Of a stretch of 64,000 nucleotides of DNA, positions 15,543 to 24,934 are shown piece by piece. Every line of letters starts with the position of its first letter. The stretch's first letter is position 1. A program made the position numbers and the translations under genes. The notes beneath the pieces were generated by a model. It saw only the letters and a program-made list of their open reading frames with translations. It ran no database searches and had not been told where the DNA came from. This DNA comes from Flavobacteriales bacterium (GTDB lineage: Bacteria; Bacteroidota; Bacteroidia; Flavobacteriales_F; PHOS-HE28): NCBI GenBank assembly GCA_016710685.1, contig JADJVC010000002.1:310001-374000 (forward strand), read 5' to 3'.

Positions 15543-17237
15543 TCATTTGGTTTTTCCGGAAGCGGAGGTTGCAATTGCTTTCACGTCCTTCACCGTTTGG
15601 GGCAGCACGGTCTCGATCATTCCTTCGCGCAGGCCGCTCCATATGTAATTGAAGATCTGGCGGTCTTTCTTGCGGTCCACAGTGAAATCGCCATGCCTAA
15701 AGTTGGGGCCTCGCAGGTTTTTACTGCGCACCAGTTGGTTGGCCAGAAATGATTTCACCCCGTCCTTATCACGGGTGCCATCGCGTTTGGCAATGCGCAC
15801 TTTCAGGTCGGCATATTCCATGTCCACACGGCCATGCCCGCCGTTCTTGTTTGCGTCGAAAGCAAAGTCGATGCCGCCGATGCGCCCTGCGGTCGAACGC
15901 ACCAGCAACAGGTGGTTCGTCATCGCGTTAAAGGCGGTGAACGGCAGTGCGCCGATGTGTGCGTTTACGCTGAAATGGTCGCTGCTGTCGAAAACAGCGG
16001 TCCGCAGTTTGAAGTTGATAGGGGCGCTGCCGTAGACGCGCGCTTTGGCGACCACCTGAAGCACCGTTTTATTTGCGGCCCGGAAGTTGTCCAAACCTGT
16101 AATGGCGGCGTTGATGTCGTCGAAACGCAGTTGGCCGAATGCATTGGTCACCACGTCTTTTTCATTGTATTCCACATTCAACCCGTCAACTACCAACGAG
16201 TCCACTCGGATGCGGAACGGCAAGTCGCGCAGGAGTTTGGCGGGCATGGGTTTGTTCTTGTAAGGCCCATCGGGCATGGTCTTGTCGCGGAAGTCCTGCA
16301 ATTCCGTGCCGGTAATGCGCAGCGTTTTCGCGGCTAATGTGCGCGCATTCAGCCCCGCTGCAATGTCGAGCCCGCGCATACGGATCGAATCGGTATGGAA
16401 CGTGATAAGGTCGGTTTCGTAGCGCAGTACTTTTCCATATTCCTGTGGCCCTTTTCTGGAAGTAAGGGCGATGCTGCGAATGAAAAGTAGGCTGTCCGGA
16501 TGAGCGATCCGGATATGTGCCGCAGTGAGGTCGTACAGTGGTGGCAAGCCCGTGTGCAAGCTGTCCAGCACGGCACTTGCGGTGATGAACTTCAGGGAGT
16601 AAGCAGTGCGTCCATGTGGCAGGTCCAACGCGATGCCGGTGGCTACCAGCGTGAACGTTTTCACGCTGGCAGCCGGCTTGTCCGCGCGGGTGTTGCGCCA
16701 ATTCAAGGAGCCACTTTCCACTTGCAGGCTGTCCAACCGGATTGCGTGCGCCATGTCATTGGCACCGGGAGCCACGCCGTCCGTGAGCGGTTTACGGTCA
16801 CTGGCAATGAGTTCCAAGCTGGGGCGGATCAAATGCACGGAACGCATGTCCAGCGTTTTTCCCAGTAATAACTTTCTGATGGAAAGACCTTTCACATCCA
16901 ATCGGCCCACATCACCGGCTATAAGTACGGAGCGGTGGAAGCTCCATGAAGTGTCGGCGCTGTCAATGGCCTGGGTGATGTGCAGGCCGGTCCATGAGAT
17001 GTCGCCTTCGATGAGGTCCAATTGCACGCTTTCCACGGCCACATGGCTGCGTGGTCCGGTGGCTTGCTGCATGATCTGCAGCGTTCTGTCCCGCACCAAA
17101 GAAGCCAGCATTTTCGGGCCGACCAGCGCGGCCAGCACGATGAATGCCGCCACTGATGCGGCAACAATTGTGGTTTTTTTCCTGGATCGGGCCGTGCGGT
17201 GGTTGGCGCAACTTTCTGCGGGTGCTAAGTTTGGCAC
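15543..17237 (-). CDS. AsmA/DUF748-like membrane-anchored periplasmic protein
   Basis: The product has about 564 residues if translation starts at GTG 17237. Another GTG at 17366 is in frame but lies inside the divergent gene's signal-peptide region. One N-terminal membrane helix (TTIVAASVAAFIVLAALVG) is followed by a long beta-rich periplasmic domain with repeats of the AsmA kind, such as VESVQLDLIEGDISWTGLHI, LDVKGLSIRKLLLG and LRITGTELQDF. Proteins of this superfamily act in envelope lipid or assembly processes, but the role here is not known. It resembles the gene at 61860-63077 in layout. Confidence 0.65.
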   Translation of the reverse strand: MPNLAPAESCANHRTARSRKKTTIVAASVAAFIVLAALVGPKMLASLVRDRTLQIMQQATGPRSHVAVESVQLDLIEGDISWTGLHITQAIDSADTSWSFHRSVLIAGDVGRLDVKGLSIRKLLLGKTLDMRSVHLIRPSLELIASDRKPLTDGVAPGANDMAHAIRLDSLQVESGSLNWRNTRADKPAASVKTFTLVATGIALDLPHGRTAYSLKFITASAVLDSLHTGLPPLYDLTAAHIRIAHPDSLLFIRSIALTSRKGPQEYGKVLRYETDLITFHTDSIRMRGLDIAAGLNARTLAAKTLRITGTELQDFRDKTMPDGPYKNKPMPAKLLRDLPFRIRVDSLVVDGLNVEYNEKDVVTNAFGQLRFDDINAAITGLDNFRAANKTVLQVVAKARVYGSAPINFKLRTAVFDSSDHFSVNAHIGALPFTAFNAMTNHLLLVRSTAGRIGGIDFAFDANKNGGHGRVDMEYADLKVRIAKRDGTRDKDGVKSFLANQLVRSKNLRGPNFRHGDFTVDRKKDRQIFNYIWSGLREGMIETVLPQTVKDVKAIATSASGKTK

Positions 17238-17238
17238 T

Positions 17239-18357
17239 ATGACCAACCCCGTGCCAACCTTTCTTCGCGCATTCAAATCGAGCGCGTTTTTATTGTTCGC
17301 CTTACCCGGCGTTTTCGCCACGGAATACGTGGTGCCGAAAGGGGATGTAGGCGTTTTTTTTGCCACGTTGCCGGAAGATGCGACCAGCGTAGTGTTCTCT
17401 GCACAGTCCGTTTATTCAAGTGATGGCGACATTGTATTGCCCCGCAGGCATCTGCTGGTGATCGACGGGCGCGGTTGCGAGTTGAAATTGGGTAAAGGGT
17501 CGAACGGATTCACCTACACCATCGCGGATAAGAAGGATGCCATGGTGCGTACTTCCAGTCGTTACCACATCAAGGATTTCGGGCGGATCACCGGTGGCAA
17601 AAAGGCGATTGACCTTAGCGCGACATTGGGTAGCGTGGTGAAAATTGCGAACTGGACCGCGCAAACGGAAGTGGCCATTGACCTGCGTTTCTGTTTAATG
17701 GCGCGGTTGCAGAACATACTGGTGACCAACCCGCGCGGCAAGGGGATCGTGCTGCGCCAAGGCGACTGGCCAGGTGCCACGGGAACCAACAGCCAAAGCA
17801 ACAGCACCGTGCTGGACCAATGCCGCGTTTATTGCATGAAAGGGACCACGGCCGCATTCACCATCCTCAACAGCGGCGGGGTGCGCATGACGGATTGCGT
17901 GTCCGAAGGTGCCCCCGTGGATTACGACATTTTTTTAAGTGCCACGTTGGACGGTGACGAAAGCAGGCCCGCTTCCAACCCGGTGGTGAAGTCGTTCATG
18001 CTTTCGAACTTCCACGTGGAGCACCAGGCGCTTAAGGCGAGCATCTATGTCAACATGCCTTCGCAATCCACGGTTTCCTTGGAGAACGTTTACTGGAACG
18101 GTGCGCAGCCACAACCGGTAGTGCTCTACACCATGGGCCAGCTGAACCTGTCCGACATCGGCTGGTGGAACACGGCGTTTCACATCGGAAGCCGTATCAG
18201 CGCTCCGCGGATCAACATCGACCGGGCGAGCAGTGGTATGGCCTTAGGCAAGGAAGTAAAAGAGAACCGCTCCGGTTTCCTCCGGCTTGTGGACCCGTTG
18301 CCGGGAAACACGGTCCTCTTGCTGAACTACGTGCGTTTGCAACAGAAGTCAATGTAG
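17239..18357 (+). CDS. Secreted protein, probable right-handed beta-helix
   Basis: The protein has 372 residues from ATG 17239. The N-terminus is a signal peptide (FLRAFKSSAFLLFALPGVFA). The body has short strand-turn units such as HLLVIDGRGCELKLG, SGGVRMTDCVSEG and STVSLENVYWNG, which resemble pectin-lyase-like beta-helix coils; this fold is my inference. No catalytic motif or sorting domain is visible. The start lies one base away from the preferred GTG of the divergent AsmA-like gene, so the two starts are back to back. Confidence 0.65.
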   Translation: MTNPVPTFLRAFKSSAFLLFALPGVFATEYVVPKGDVGVFFATLPEDATSVVFSAQSVYSSDGDIVLPRRHLLVIDGRGCELKLGKGSNGFTYTIADKKDAMVRTSSRYHIKDFGRITGGKKAIDLSATLGSVVKIANWTAQTEVAIDLRFCLMARLQNILVTNPRGKGIVLRQGDWPGATGTNSQSNSTVLDQCRVYCMKGTTAAFTILNSGGVRMTDCVSEGAPVDYDIFLSATLDGDESRPASNPVVKSFMLSNFHVEHQALKASIYVNMPSQSTVSLENVYWNGAQPQPVVLYTMGQLNLSDIGWWNTAFHIGSRISAPRINIDRASSGMALGKEVKENRSGFLRLVDPLPGNTVLLLNYVRLQQKSM

Positions 18358-18499
18358 GCCTTTTCCGTGGCATCCTTCCCCAAAAGGGGGCGTGGTCGCC
18401 TCGACCTGTGGACCTGCATCCCGGAAACGCGTGAAACAATAAGTGGACTTGTGCTTTGGCCCATCACTTGCGCAGGTTCAGGAAAAAAAACAAAGCACC

Positions 18500-19069
18500 A
18501 TGAGAACGAAGCAATTCAATCCCCTCCTCTGGGCGGGCGCCTTGGCGATAAGTGCAGGGCTCACCGTTTCCTGCTCCGCGCCGGAAACAAATGCCGGTCA
18601 CGATGCCGCAAACGAGGCGAACGGCGCGATGGACACCGGCCACGAAGGTCACAACGGAACAAACACCGCAACGGGTACGGTGGATCATTCCAATGGTGGC
18701 AACGGCTCCGCCGCCAATATGGACGGAAGCGATATCGCCGGTGGCACCACGACAACCATGTCGCCTGCGGAAGAACGCACCGCTACTTCTACCGAAATGA
18801 AGGGCCTGCGCGCCACATTGACGGCTGATCTGGAAGCTGTGCGTGCACGGTTGAAAGTGGGTACCCAGCCTGCCGACCAGCGCAAGGCAGATCAAACCAA
18901 GGCCGCAGACTTGGCCCAAGGTTTGGAGCGCGTGGACCGTGCCTTGGCCGCAATGGACGGTGCCACGGACGAGACTTGGGCCACCATTCGCGAACAACAA
19001 CTAAAGGAAGTGGCTCAAGTGCGCACGTGGCTCGATGGCTATAAAGGTGAGTCTACCAGCATGCAGTAA
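18500..19069 (+). CDS. Putative lipoprotein with low-complexity Gly/Asn/Thr/His segment
   Basis: The product has 189 residues from ATG 18500. The lipobox is in ALAISAGLTVSC, with Cys about residue 25. A flexible segment rich in Gly, Asn, Thr, His and Asp follows to about residue 90 (GHDAANEANGAMDTGHEGHN and further), then a helical C-terminal domain (ATLTADLEAVRARLKVG, LAQGLERVDRALAAMDG). It is probably an outer- or inner-membrane-anchored periplasmic protein of unknown function. The gene is followed at once by a strong terminator. Confidence 0.7.
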   Translation: MRTKQFNPLLWAGALAISAGLTVSCSAPETNAGHDAANEANGAMDTGHEGHNGTNTATGTVDHSNGGNGSAANMDGSDIAGGTTTTMSPAEERTATSTEMKGLRATLTADLEAVRARLKVGTQPADQRKADQTKAADLAQGLERVDRALAAMDGATDETWATIREQQLKEVAQVRTWLDGYKGESTSMQ

Positions 19070-19085
19070 GGCCGGTCCGTTATAG

Positions 19086-19131
19086 AAGGAAACGCCGCAA
19101 TTCCCAAACGGGAATTGCGGCGTTTCCTTTT
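19086..19131. terminator. Bidirectional intrinsic terminator
   Basis: A perfect 20-base stem (aaggaaacgccgcaattccc at 19086-19105, complement at 19110-19129) surrounds an aaac loop and is followed by T residues. It sits between the ends of convergent genes (18500-19069 plus, 19152-20264 minus) and can serve both. Confidence 0.92.
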
Positions 19132-19151
19132 GGCCGGAGCAACGGCCCGGG

Positions 19152-20264
19152 TCACTTCAGCTCGCGAATGAAGAATGTGGTGAATGGTTCCTTGGTGCCC
19201 ATTTGCGACATGCCCGCAGCAGAAGCTTCCACGGATATGCCTGCAGCCGAGGCGGCTTCTGCCAATGTTTTCACGTGCAATGGATGGTGCAGTAGAATTC
19301 CCATTTTGTCGGGTGGGACATTGGCCTTGTCCGTGTTCAACCACATGGGAGGATCGCTTTTGTCCATTAAGCGCGGCATGTCCAAGTTTGCGCGCTCGGC
19401 CACCATGTCCGGTGTTTGTACCTGGTTGAAACTGCTTAGGCCGTAGAACCGGGCTATTTCCTGTTGCATGCGCGTATCCTCGCTGGGCCGCTTGTTGTAA
19501 ACGGGTCCGAAGATGTCGTCCCAGGCCAGCATATCGTAAGTGCTTTGCGGGTTGATGGCGGCCACGGCCTGCACGCGGGTGCTTTCTTTTGCCACAGGGT
19601 CACTGGAGTTGGGGTCCGCCATTTCATCGTGTACGCCCAGCCAAATGGAAGTTCCGGCACCGGCGCTTACGCCCAGCAGGCCAATGCGGTTTTTATCCAC
19701 ACCGAATTCGGCAGCATGGTAGCGGATAAACTGCAGGCAGCGGCGCGAATCTGCCAATGAGTTCATCACACCTTTCGATCCTTGTGGAATAAAGCGGTAG
19801 TTGATGGTAGCCACGCCGAATCCTGCGGCGAGCATGGCCTCGGTGTCGGTGGCGAATTTTTTATAGTACGCGCCTTTGTCCCCGCTGGTGAAGCCACCTC
19901 CGTGAATGAAAATGACCAATGGCGCAGCGCCCGGTCCTTTGGGCATGATGATGTCAAACGTGGAGTTGTTGTTGCTGCCGTATGGAATGTTTGCGGCGAA
20001 GCGGTTGCTGGTCGCGATCGGCGCTGAGCCGAGCGTCATATTGAGGTCGGTGTAGTAATCCGTTCCCGGGGCGGTAGTGCCGGTGCTGCCTCCGCTTGCC
20101 GTGTTGCCGCCTGTATTTCCACCTGCGTGGCCACCGCCGCCTTGACCTTTGCCACCGTGTTGACCTCCGTTGGCCACACGGTTCAGTTGTTTACAGCCGG
20201 TGCCGCCAAAAAGCAGTGCAGCGCTAAGCAGGATCGCGAGAGGTTGGAAAGAAATTCGTTTCAT
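19152..20264 (-). CDS. Lipoprotein esterase/lipase, alpha/beta hydrolase (BD-FAE/HSL-like)
   Basis: The product has 370 residues. The lipobox LLFGGTGC anchors it to a membrane. A 40-residue Gly/Thr/Asn linker (VANGGQHGGKGQGGGGHAGG onward) precedes the hydrolase domain. The oxyanion motif is LVIFIHGGGFTSGD, and the nucleophile elbow is GLLGVSAGAGTS with GxSxG. The Asp and His of the triad are expected in the C-terminal third (GILLHHPLHVKTLAEAA contains a His in the right place). It is likely a carboxylester hydrolase facing the periplasm or outside. Substrate unknown. Confidence 0.82.
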   Translation of the reverse strand: MKRISFQPLAILLSAALLFGGTGCKQLNRVANGGQHGGKGQGGGGHAGGNTGGNTASGGSTGTTAPGTDYYTDLNMTLGSAPIATSNRFAANIPYGSNNNSTFDIIMPKGPGAAPLVIFIHGGGFTSGDKGAYYKKFATDTEAMLAAGFGVATINYRFIPQGSKGVMNSLADSRRCLQFIRYHAAEFGVDKNRIGLLGVSAGAGTSIWLGVHDEMADPNSSDPVAKESTRVQAVAAINPQSTYDMLAWDDIFGPVYNKRPSEDTRMQQEIARFYGLSSFNQVQTPDMVAERANLDMPRLMDKSDPPMWLNTDKANVPPDKMGILLHHPLHVKTLAEAASAAGISVEASAAGMSQMGTKEPFTTFFIRELK

Positions 20265-20373
20265 GGGAGGGTCGTGTGCCGGATATGATCACAAGCCGCA
20301 AAGTAACGCGCCTGTCCGGACTGTTGCGCACTTTACCAAATCCATGCCATGTATGCCGGACTTCACGCGGACT

Positions 20374-20748
20374 TCAGCCATGGTACACACGCGATGCTAC
20401 TATAACGCCGCCGCTTAATTCCAGTACCTCGCCCACGCGCAGGTCCGCTTCACCTTCCACATGGCGCACATATTCCATGAACACGTTTTCATTGTCCACG
20501 ATCAACCCTTTCACTTCGTAACGCAACGTAGGCAACCGGTTGAAGGCATCTTGCCACCAATTCCGCAGTGCGGCCTTGCCTTTCACCAGTCCGCCGGTTT
20601 CCGGACGGAGCACTTTCAACTTTGGGCTGAAGTGGCGCGCCTTGTCATCGTAGAGCGCAAGCAACGCCTCCAGATCGTGCGCGTTGAACGCCTCAAACCA
20701 TTTACCCGCAATGCGGATCGCTTGCGAACGCACTTTTCGCTCAGGCAT
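20374..20748 (-). CDS. Nuclear transport factor 2/SnoaL-like protein
   Basis: This 124-residue protein uses ATG 20748, which overlaps the stop of the VOC gene by eight bases. It shows the SnoaL-like layout: an N-terminal helix pair (IAGKWFEAFNAHDLEALLALY), DDKARHFSP, KGKAALRNWWQDAFNRLP and a closing beta-sheet (VFMEYVRHVEGEADLRVGEVLEL). This fold is used for small cyclases, isomerases and binding proteins. No specific reaction can be claimed. It is translationally coupled with the VOC protein, and the pair may act on the same small molecule. Confidence 0.75.
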   Translation of the reverse strand: MPERKVRSQAIRIAGKWFEAFNAHDLEALLALYDDKARHFSPKLKVLRPETGGLVKGKAALRNWWQDAFNRLPTLRYEVKGLIVDNENVFMEYVRHVEGEADLRVGEVLELSGGVIVASRVYHG

Positions 20749-21166
20749 GCTCTGGTGGTTTTTTCCAAGGATCGTATGAGCCGAAGCTCCACAGGTATCC
20801 TTCCGGGTCCGCACAGGTAAAACCGCGCCCGCCGTAGTCTTCGTCCTTAATGTCGATCACCATCCGTGCACCGTTTTTCTTGGCGCTGGCGTAGACCGCA
20901 TCCGGATCTTCCACCACCAAATACGGGCTTTGCGTTTGGCAGCCGAGGTCTATGGGAGATCGGGTCATTTTCGCGTAATCGCTGCCGCTGCTGGCGCTGC
21001 CCAACATCACCATGGCTTCTCCCATGGTCAGCTCGGCATGGCTTACGGTTCCATTTTCGCCGGGAACCACCAAGTGCTTTTTGAAGCCGAACGCCTGACA
21101 GAGCCAAGCGATGGCGGCAGGGGTATCATTGTAAACCAAAGCGGGAATTATTGCAGAGGCTTTCAT
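20741..21166 (-). CDS. VOC (glyoxalase/bleomycin-resistance) family protein
   Basis: The product has 141 residues from ATG 21166 (MKASAIIPALVYNDTPAAIA). It has two beta-alpha-beta-beta-beta modules: LVYNDTPAAIAWLCQAFGFK at the start, and YLVVEDPDAVYASAKKNGARM then GRGFTCADPEGYLWSFGSYD near the end. The DPEG(Y)xW(S)F block is characteristic of the PhnB/YaeR-like subgroup of the vicinal oxygen chelate family. The ligand is unknown. It is in one operon with the SnoaL-like gene. Confidence 0.85.
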   Translation of the reverse strand: MKASAIIPALVYNDTPAAIAWLCQAFGFKKHLVVPGENGTVSHAELTMGEAMVMLGSASSGSDYAKMTRSPIDLGCQTQSPYLVVEDPDAVYASAKKNGARMVIDIKDEDYGGRGFTCADPEGYLWSFGSYDPWKKPPEHA

Positions 21167-21293
21167 GCGTTTTCGTATACAAAATTCGAGCCATTTTTCC
21201 AGCAGTTGCTTCCGCTGATGTTCGACATACCCACTATTAGGGAAATTTCGATGAAGACTTGCAGAACGGCGCCCAGACCCCCTAATTTCACCG

Positions 21294-21686
21294 ATGAACC
21301 CAATAAAAACCACCATCATGTCCAGAATAACTGATGTTAAACTCTACACCGCCGCACCTGGCGGTTTGGTGTCGTCTCCACCCACCGTGCTTTCATCCGG
21401 TTCCACCACGTGCAAGCCCGTCTTCGTCGGCTTGTTAGCGCCCTCCACGGCAACGGGCAATCAAGTGGTGGTGGTGTTCAAAGTAACCAATTGCATGCTT
21501 ACAAAAGGAAATGTACTGATAGGCAGCTCGGGCGTGGAAATGACCATCGGCAATTCGCACAACGACTTCTTTTACGTAGCCTTGGACCAAACGGACATCC
21601 AGAACTGGACGGTGCAAGTACGGACTAAGAGAGACCCACCGTCCAATACCAATGTGTTCACCGCAGGAACCGGTGGTGGGGCGTAA
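21294..21686 (+). CDS. Hypothetical protein, beta-rich
   Basis: The product has 130 residues from ATG 21294 (a second ATG at 21318 is possible). It is hydrophilic, lacks a signal peptide and alternates strands and turns (NQVVVVFKVTNCMLTKGNVL, SGVEMTIGNSHNDFFYVAL, NWTVQVRT), ending in TGGGA. I do not recognise the family. The stop lies 20 bases before the start of the cyclase gene, so the two could be co-transcribed. Confidence 0.55.
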   Translation: MNPIKTTIMSRITDVKLYTAAPGGLVSSPPTVLSSGSTTCKPVFVGLLAPSTATGNQVVVVFKVTNCMLTKGNVLIGSSGVEMTIGNSHNDFFYVALDQTDIQNWTVQVRTKRDPPSNTNVFTAGTGGGA

Positions 21687-21705
21687 AGCACGACCACATA
21701 GATCC

Positions 21706-23534
21706 ATGCGGTTGATCGTAGCGCTCGCGGCAATTGCATTCGGTGTTTCCGGTGCGGCTCAAACACGTCCATCCAGCCCAATTGCCCAAGCCAAGGCGAA
21801 AGCGAAATTGGATTCCTTGGTTGCCGACCCGCGTCGGGATGCGAAGGAAACGATCGCGGAAACCGACACGCTTTTGGGGGTTTTCAAGGCGGCCAACGCA
21901 CTTTGCGACTTGGCCGAGACCAATGGCATACGCAGCACGAGCTACAGCGATCTGGGCGTGTATGATTCGGCCATGGCTTGCGCACACCGGGTGTTCCGTG
22001 TGTGGACACCGGGCTGTGACAGTGCAATACTGCTCAGGGGCTACGTGGCCCTCAGCAGGCTGTACATCGGGTTGGGCGACAACCATGCGGTGGACTCCAT
22101 TTGCAACACAGGCTTAGCGCTCTGGCGGAACGGTTGGGCAGCCACCAACCTGCGCAATTCGTTGCTGACGAACAAAGCCATTGCAGCGGCCCACATGGGG
22201 ACATGCCCGGAGCGCCAGCAAGTTTCCGCCTCATCCGCCATTACGCCCGGCTTCAGGGGAACGAGCAAGCTGAACAGGATGCGAACGCGAACTTAGGCGT
22301 CATCAAGAATATGGAAGGCGATTTGGACAGTGCCGAGTACTTCCAACGCGAGGTGTTGAAGAATGCGAAGGCGCACGGCGATCATTCCCGCATCGCTAAG
22401 GCCTATTCCAACCTGGGCGATATTGCGGGTAATAGAGGGACTAAGAGATCGACCATCGCGCTTTACGATTCAGCCATGGCGGAGGCTCGCTTGGCCAATG
22501 ACTTGTCCTTGCAAGTCACGTTAGAGGGCGTGTTGACCGGGAAATTCAAGGACCTCGGGGAGATGGACCAGGCCTACGATCATGCCGTGGAATGGTATTA
22601 CCTGAACGACAGTTTGCTCAACTCAGAAAAGGTGAAGGTGCTCACTGAGATGCAGGCGAAATACGAGGCCTCGCAAAAGGCTAAACAAATACTGGAATTA
22701 AAAGCCGAGAACCTGGCGAGTGAGTTGGAAAAGGAACAAGTGAAGCGCACGCGGAACATATACCTCTTCACTGGTCTGGGGATCGTGGGGCTTGCGATCG
22801 GGCTTTGGAGCCGCCTGCGCTTCGTGGACCGTTCACGGCGTGCCATCAGGAAAGAAAAGAACATCAGCGAAGGCTTGTTGCACAACATCCTGCCGGTTGA
22901 AGTGGCCAACGAGATCAAGGCCAAAGGCTATGCGGACGTAAAGGAATTTGAGGTGGCCACCGTGCTCTTCACGGATTTCAAGGGATTTACCGCCATGAGC
23001 GAAAAGCTGTCGGCTAAGGAGCTCGTTTCGGAAATCGACACGTGCTTCAAGGCCTTCGATGGCATCGTGGGCAAATACGGCATCGAGAAGATCAAGACCA
23101 TTGGTGATTCGTACATGGCCGTTGGCGGCTTACCGGATGCACTACGCGGGGATCCCCGCGCCACCGTACTTGCCGCCTTGGAAATGCAAGCATTTATGAA
23201 GGGATACAAAGAGAAGCGGAAGGCCGAGGGCCGGTTGTACTTCGAAATGCGCGCGGGTTTGCACACCGGACCTGTGATCGCGGGCATCGTGGGGGTAAAA
23301 AAATATGCCTATGATATTTGGAGTGATACGGTGAATGTGGCCAGCCGCATGGAAAGCTCCGGCGCTGTTGGCATGGTGAACATCAGTGCATGCACCTATG
23401 AAATGGTGAAGGATGCGCCAGACCTGCGTTTTATTGCACGCGGAGCAGTAGAGGCAAAAGGCAAAGGCCCCATGGCGATGTACTTCGTGGAACAATCGGA
23501 GGCAATGAAGGAACCGAGACTTCATGAGGTCTAA
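21706..23534 (+). CDS. TPR-containing membrane adenylate cyclase (one frameshift in this sequence)
   Basis: The reading frame changes at the G run 22197-22200; restoring one G joins the two parts into one protein of about 609 residues. The order is signal peptide (LIVALAAIAFGVSGAAQ), TPR-like helical repeats (GVIKNMEGDLDSAEYFQREV, AYSNLGDIAGNRG), a coiled region, one membrane helix (IYLFTGLGIVGLAIGLW), then a class III cyclase domain. That domain has the metal aspartates in VLFTDFKGFTAMSE and GDSYMAVG, the ATP-selective Lys in EKIKTIGD, and IWSDTVNVASRMES. It is predicted to sense something in the periplasm and make cAMP in the cytosol. The break looks like an indel error. Confidence 0.8.
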
Positions 23535-23557
23535 TGCAACAGCATAGGCAGAAGTGC

Positions 23558-24871
23558 CTAACGCGATGCTTGATCCCGGAACCGCGCAAAGGTCTTCAAC
23601 TGCTCCTCCAGGAAAGCGTCGTCCGCGCCTTTGGGCACGGTTTTCACCAACATACGCGGTCCTTTAAACCACCGGAAAGGTCCATGGCCGTTACGTATGG
23701 TTACAGCGATCCGTTGGGTTCTTCGGTATATTGTAATCGTTCGGTCGAATGGCAGTGGCACAAAAACAGGTGCTTTGGCAGTGTCCTGCGCTGGTAACAC
23801 TATGGCGCCTCCGAAGTCGGAGATCCCCTGTTCTGGAAAATGCAATGAAAGTCCTGCAACGGTTGCCGCCCTACCCGGTTTCAGCTTCGTCCGGTTCCTT
23901 GGTTTGGCCTGCTGTGTGTTGTCCGCCATGTCCATTTCATCCGTGGCGTCCAAGGCCGCGCTCCTTGGCGCGAATGCGAGCGCGGCCATGCAGTATTGGT
24001 CCAGCATGTCCGTGCCTGTGGTAAAATAGCCCGTATCACCCCATTGCGTTCCAAAGGAATTAAGGAACGTGAACACCGTATCTGGCCGGTCCGGTGTATG
24101 TGCGATACGATAGCCGGTGCAGGCTACGGCATGTCCAACCATGGTACTGTCATCATGGCCTATTCCGGTCCAACGGAATGGGCGGTGCTCCCGGAAGGCC
24201 GCAAAGCCTGCCGCTATGAAGGAGGTTCTGTCCACATTGAAGAGCACCATGAGCGGTTCGCCAGCGGCCAAATGAGCGATCCATTGCCTGCTGTTCGTTT
24301 TGCCGAGCATCACAGGAGTGGCGATGGGTTTCGCTATGACGCGCCCCAACACGGATGAAAGCACCGGTCCTGGCACGGTGTTGAGGCAGCCGTCAGCGTC
24401 GGTGTCGTAGGGCATTTCCAAAAGCGTGCAATTGCCTATGCTGACGGCCAATGCCATTTGCTGGTTGATATCGATACCGGAGGTACAAACCACGGGGCTG
24501 TCCGTAAGCTGTTTGAGTTCGTTGAAGATGTAGGCCGGGCTGTAGGTATATGCGCGGTCGGCAGTGTCCGTGCGGGCATACGTGCGCCCGTCCGCCGCAT
24601 TGTCCAGCGCGGATTGAACGCCATAAGCCCATGCCCATGCGACACAGGAATATTGCCGGTGCTGGTTTCCGGGAGGTGGGAAATAGGGGGAAAGATCAAC
24701 GGTGTCAGGCGCGGTAAACGGGCCAATATCTCCTTCCTCCACGGGTGCCCAAGGGAGCCAATCGGGTCCGGGTATGAGTGCGCCGGCACCAGGTTGTGGC
24801 AGGTCTTCCTGTGCGAAGGCCGAGAAAGCCGAAGCCGTAAAAATGATAAACAGGAAAACCCAAGGCCGCAT
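23558..24871 (-). CDS. Secreted papain-like cysteine protease (C1 family)
   Basis: The product has 437 residues from ATG 24871 with a signal peptide (WVFLFIIFTASAFSAFA). The mature enzyme shows the C1 catalytic order: the nucleophile in QYSCVAWAWAYGVQSALD (about residue 87), the His in DDSTMVGHAVACTGY, and the Asn in FLNSFGTQWGDTGYF. A proline-rich pro-like stretch precedes the Cys (DLPQPGAGALIPGPDWLPW). The final ~110 residues (after FAPRSAALD) are an extension of unknown role, with no T9SS sorting signature. It is likely exported and degrades extracellular or periplasmic protein. Confidence 0.85.
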   Translation of the reverse strand: MRPWVFLFIIFTASAFSAFAQEDLPQPGAGALIPGPDWLPWAPVEEGDIGPFTAPDTVDLSPYFPPPGNQHRQYSCVAWAWAYGVQSALDNAADGRTYARTDTADRAYTYSPAYIFNELKQLTDSPVVCTSGIDINQQMALAVSIGNCTLLEMPYDTDADGCLNTVPGPVLSSVLGRVIAKPIATPVMLGKTNSRQWIAHLAAGEPLMVLFNVDRTSFIAAGFAAFREHRPFRWTGIGHDDSTMVGHAVACTGYRIAHTPDRPDTVFTFLNSFGTQWGDTGYFTTGTDMLDQYCMAALAFAPRSAALDATDEMDMADNTQQAKPRNRTKLKPGRAATVAGLSLHFPEQGISDFGGAIVLPAQDTAKAPVFVPLPFDRTITIYRRTQRIAVTIRNGHGPFRWFKGPRMLVKTVPKGADDAFLEEQLKTFARFRDQASR

Positions 24872-24934
24872 GGTGGTGCAGGTTTGCAGGAGCAAGCTAC
24901 GACCCCCCGCCTAAGCTGCAAGCGCCGGACTGAT

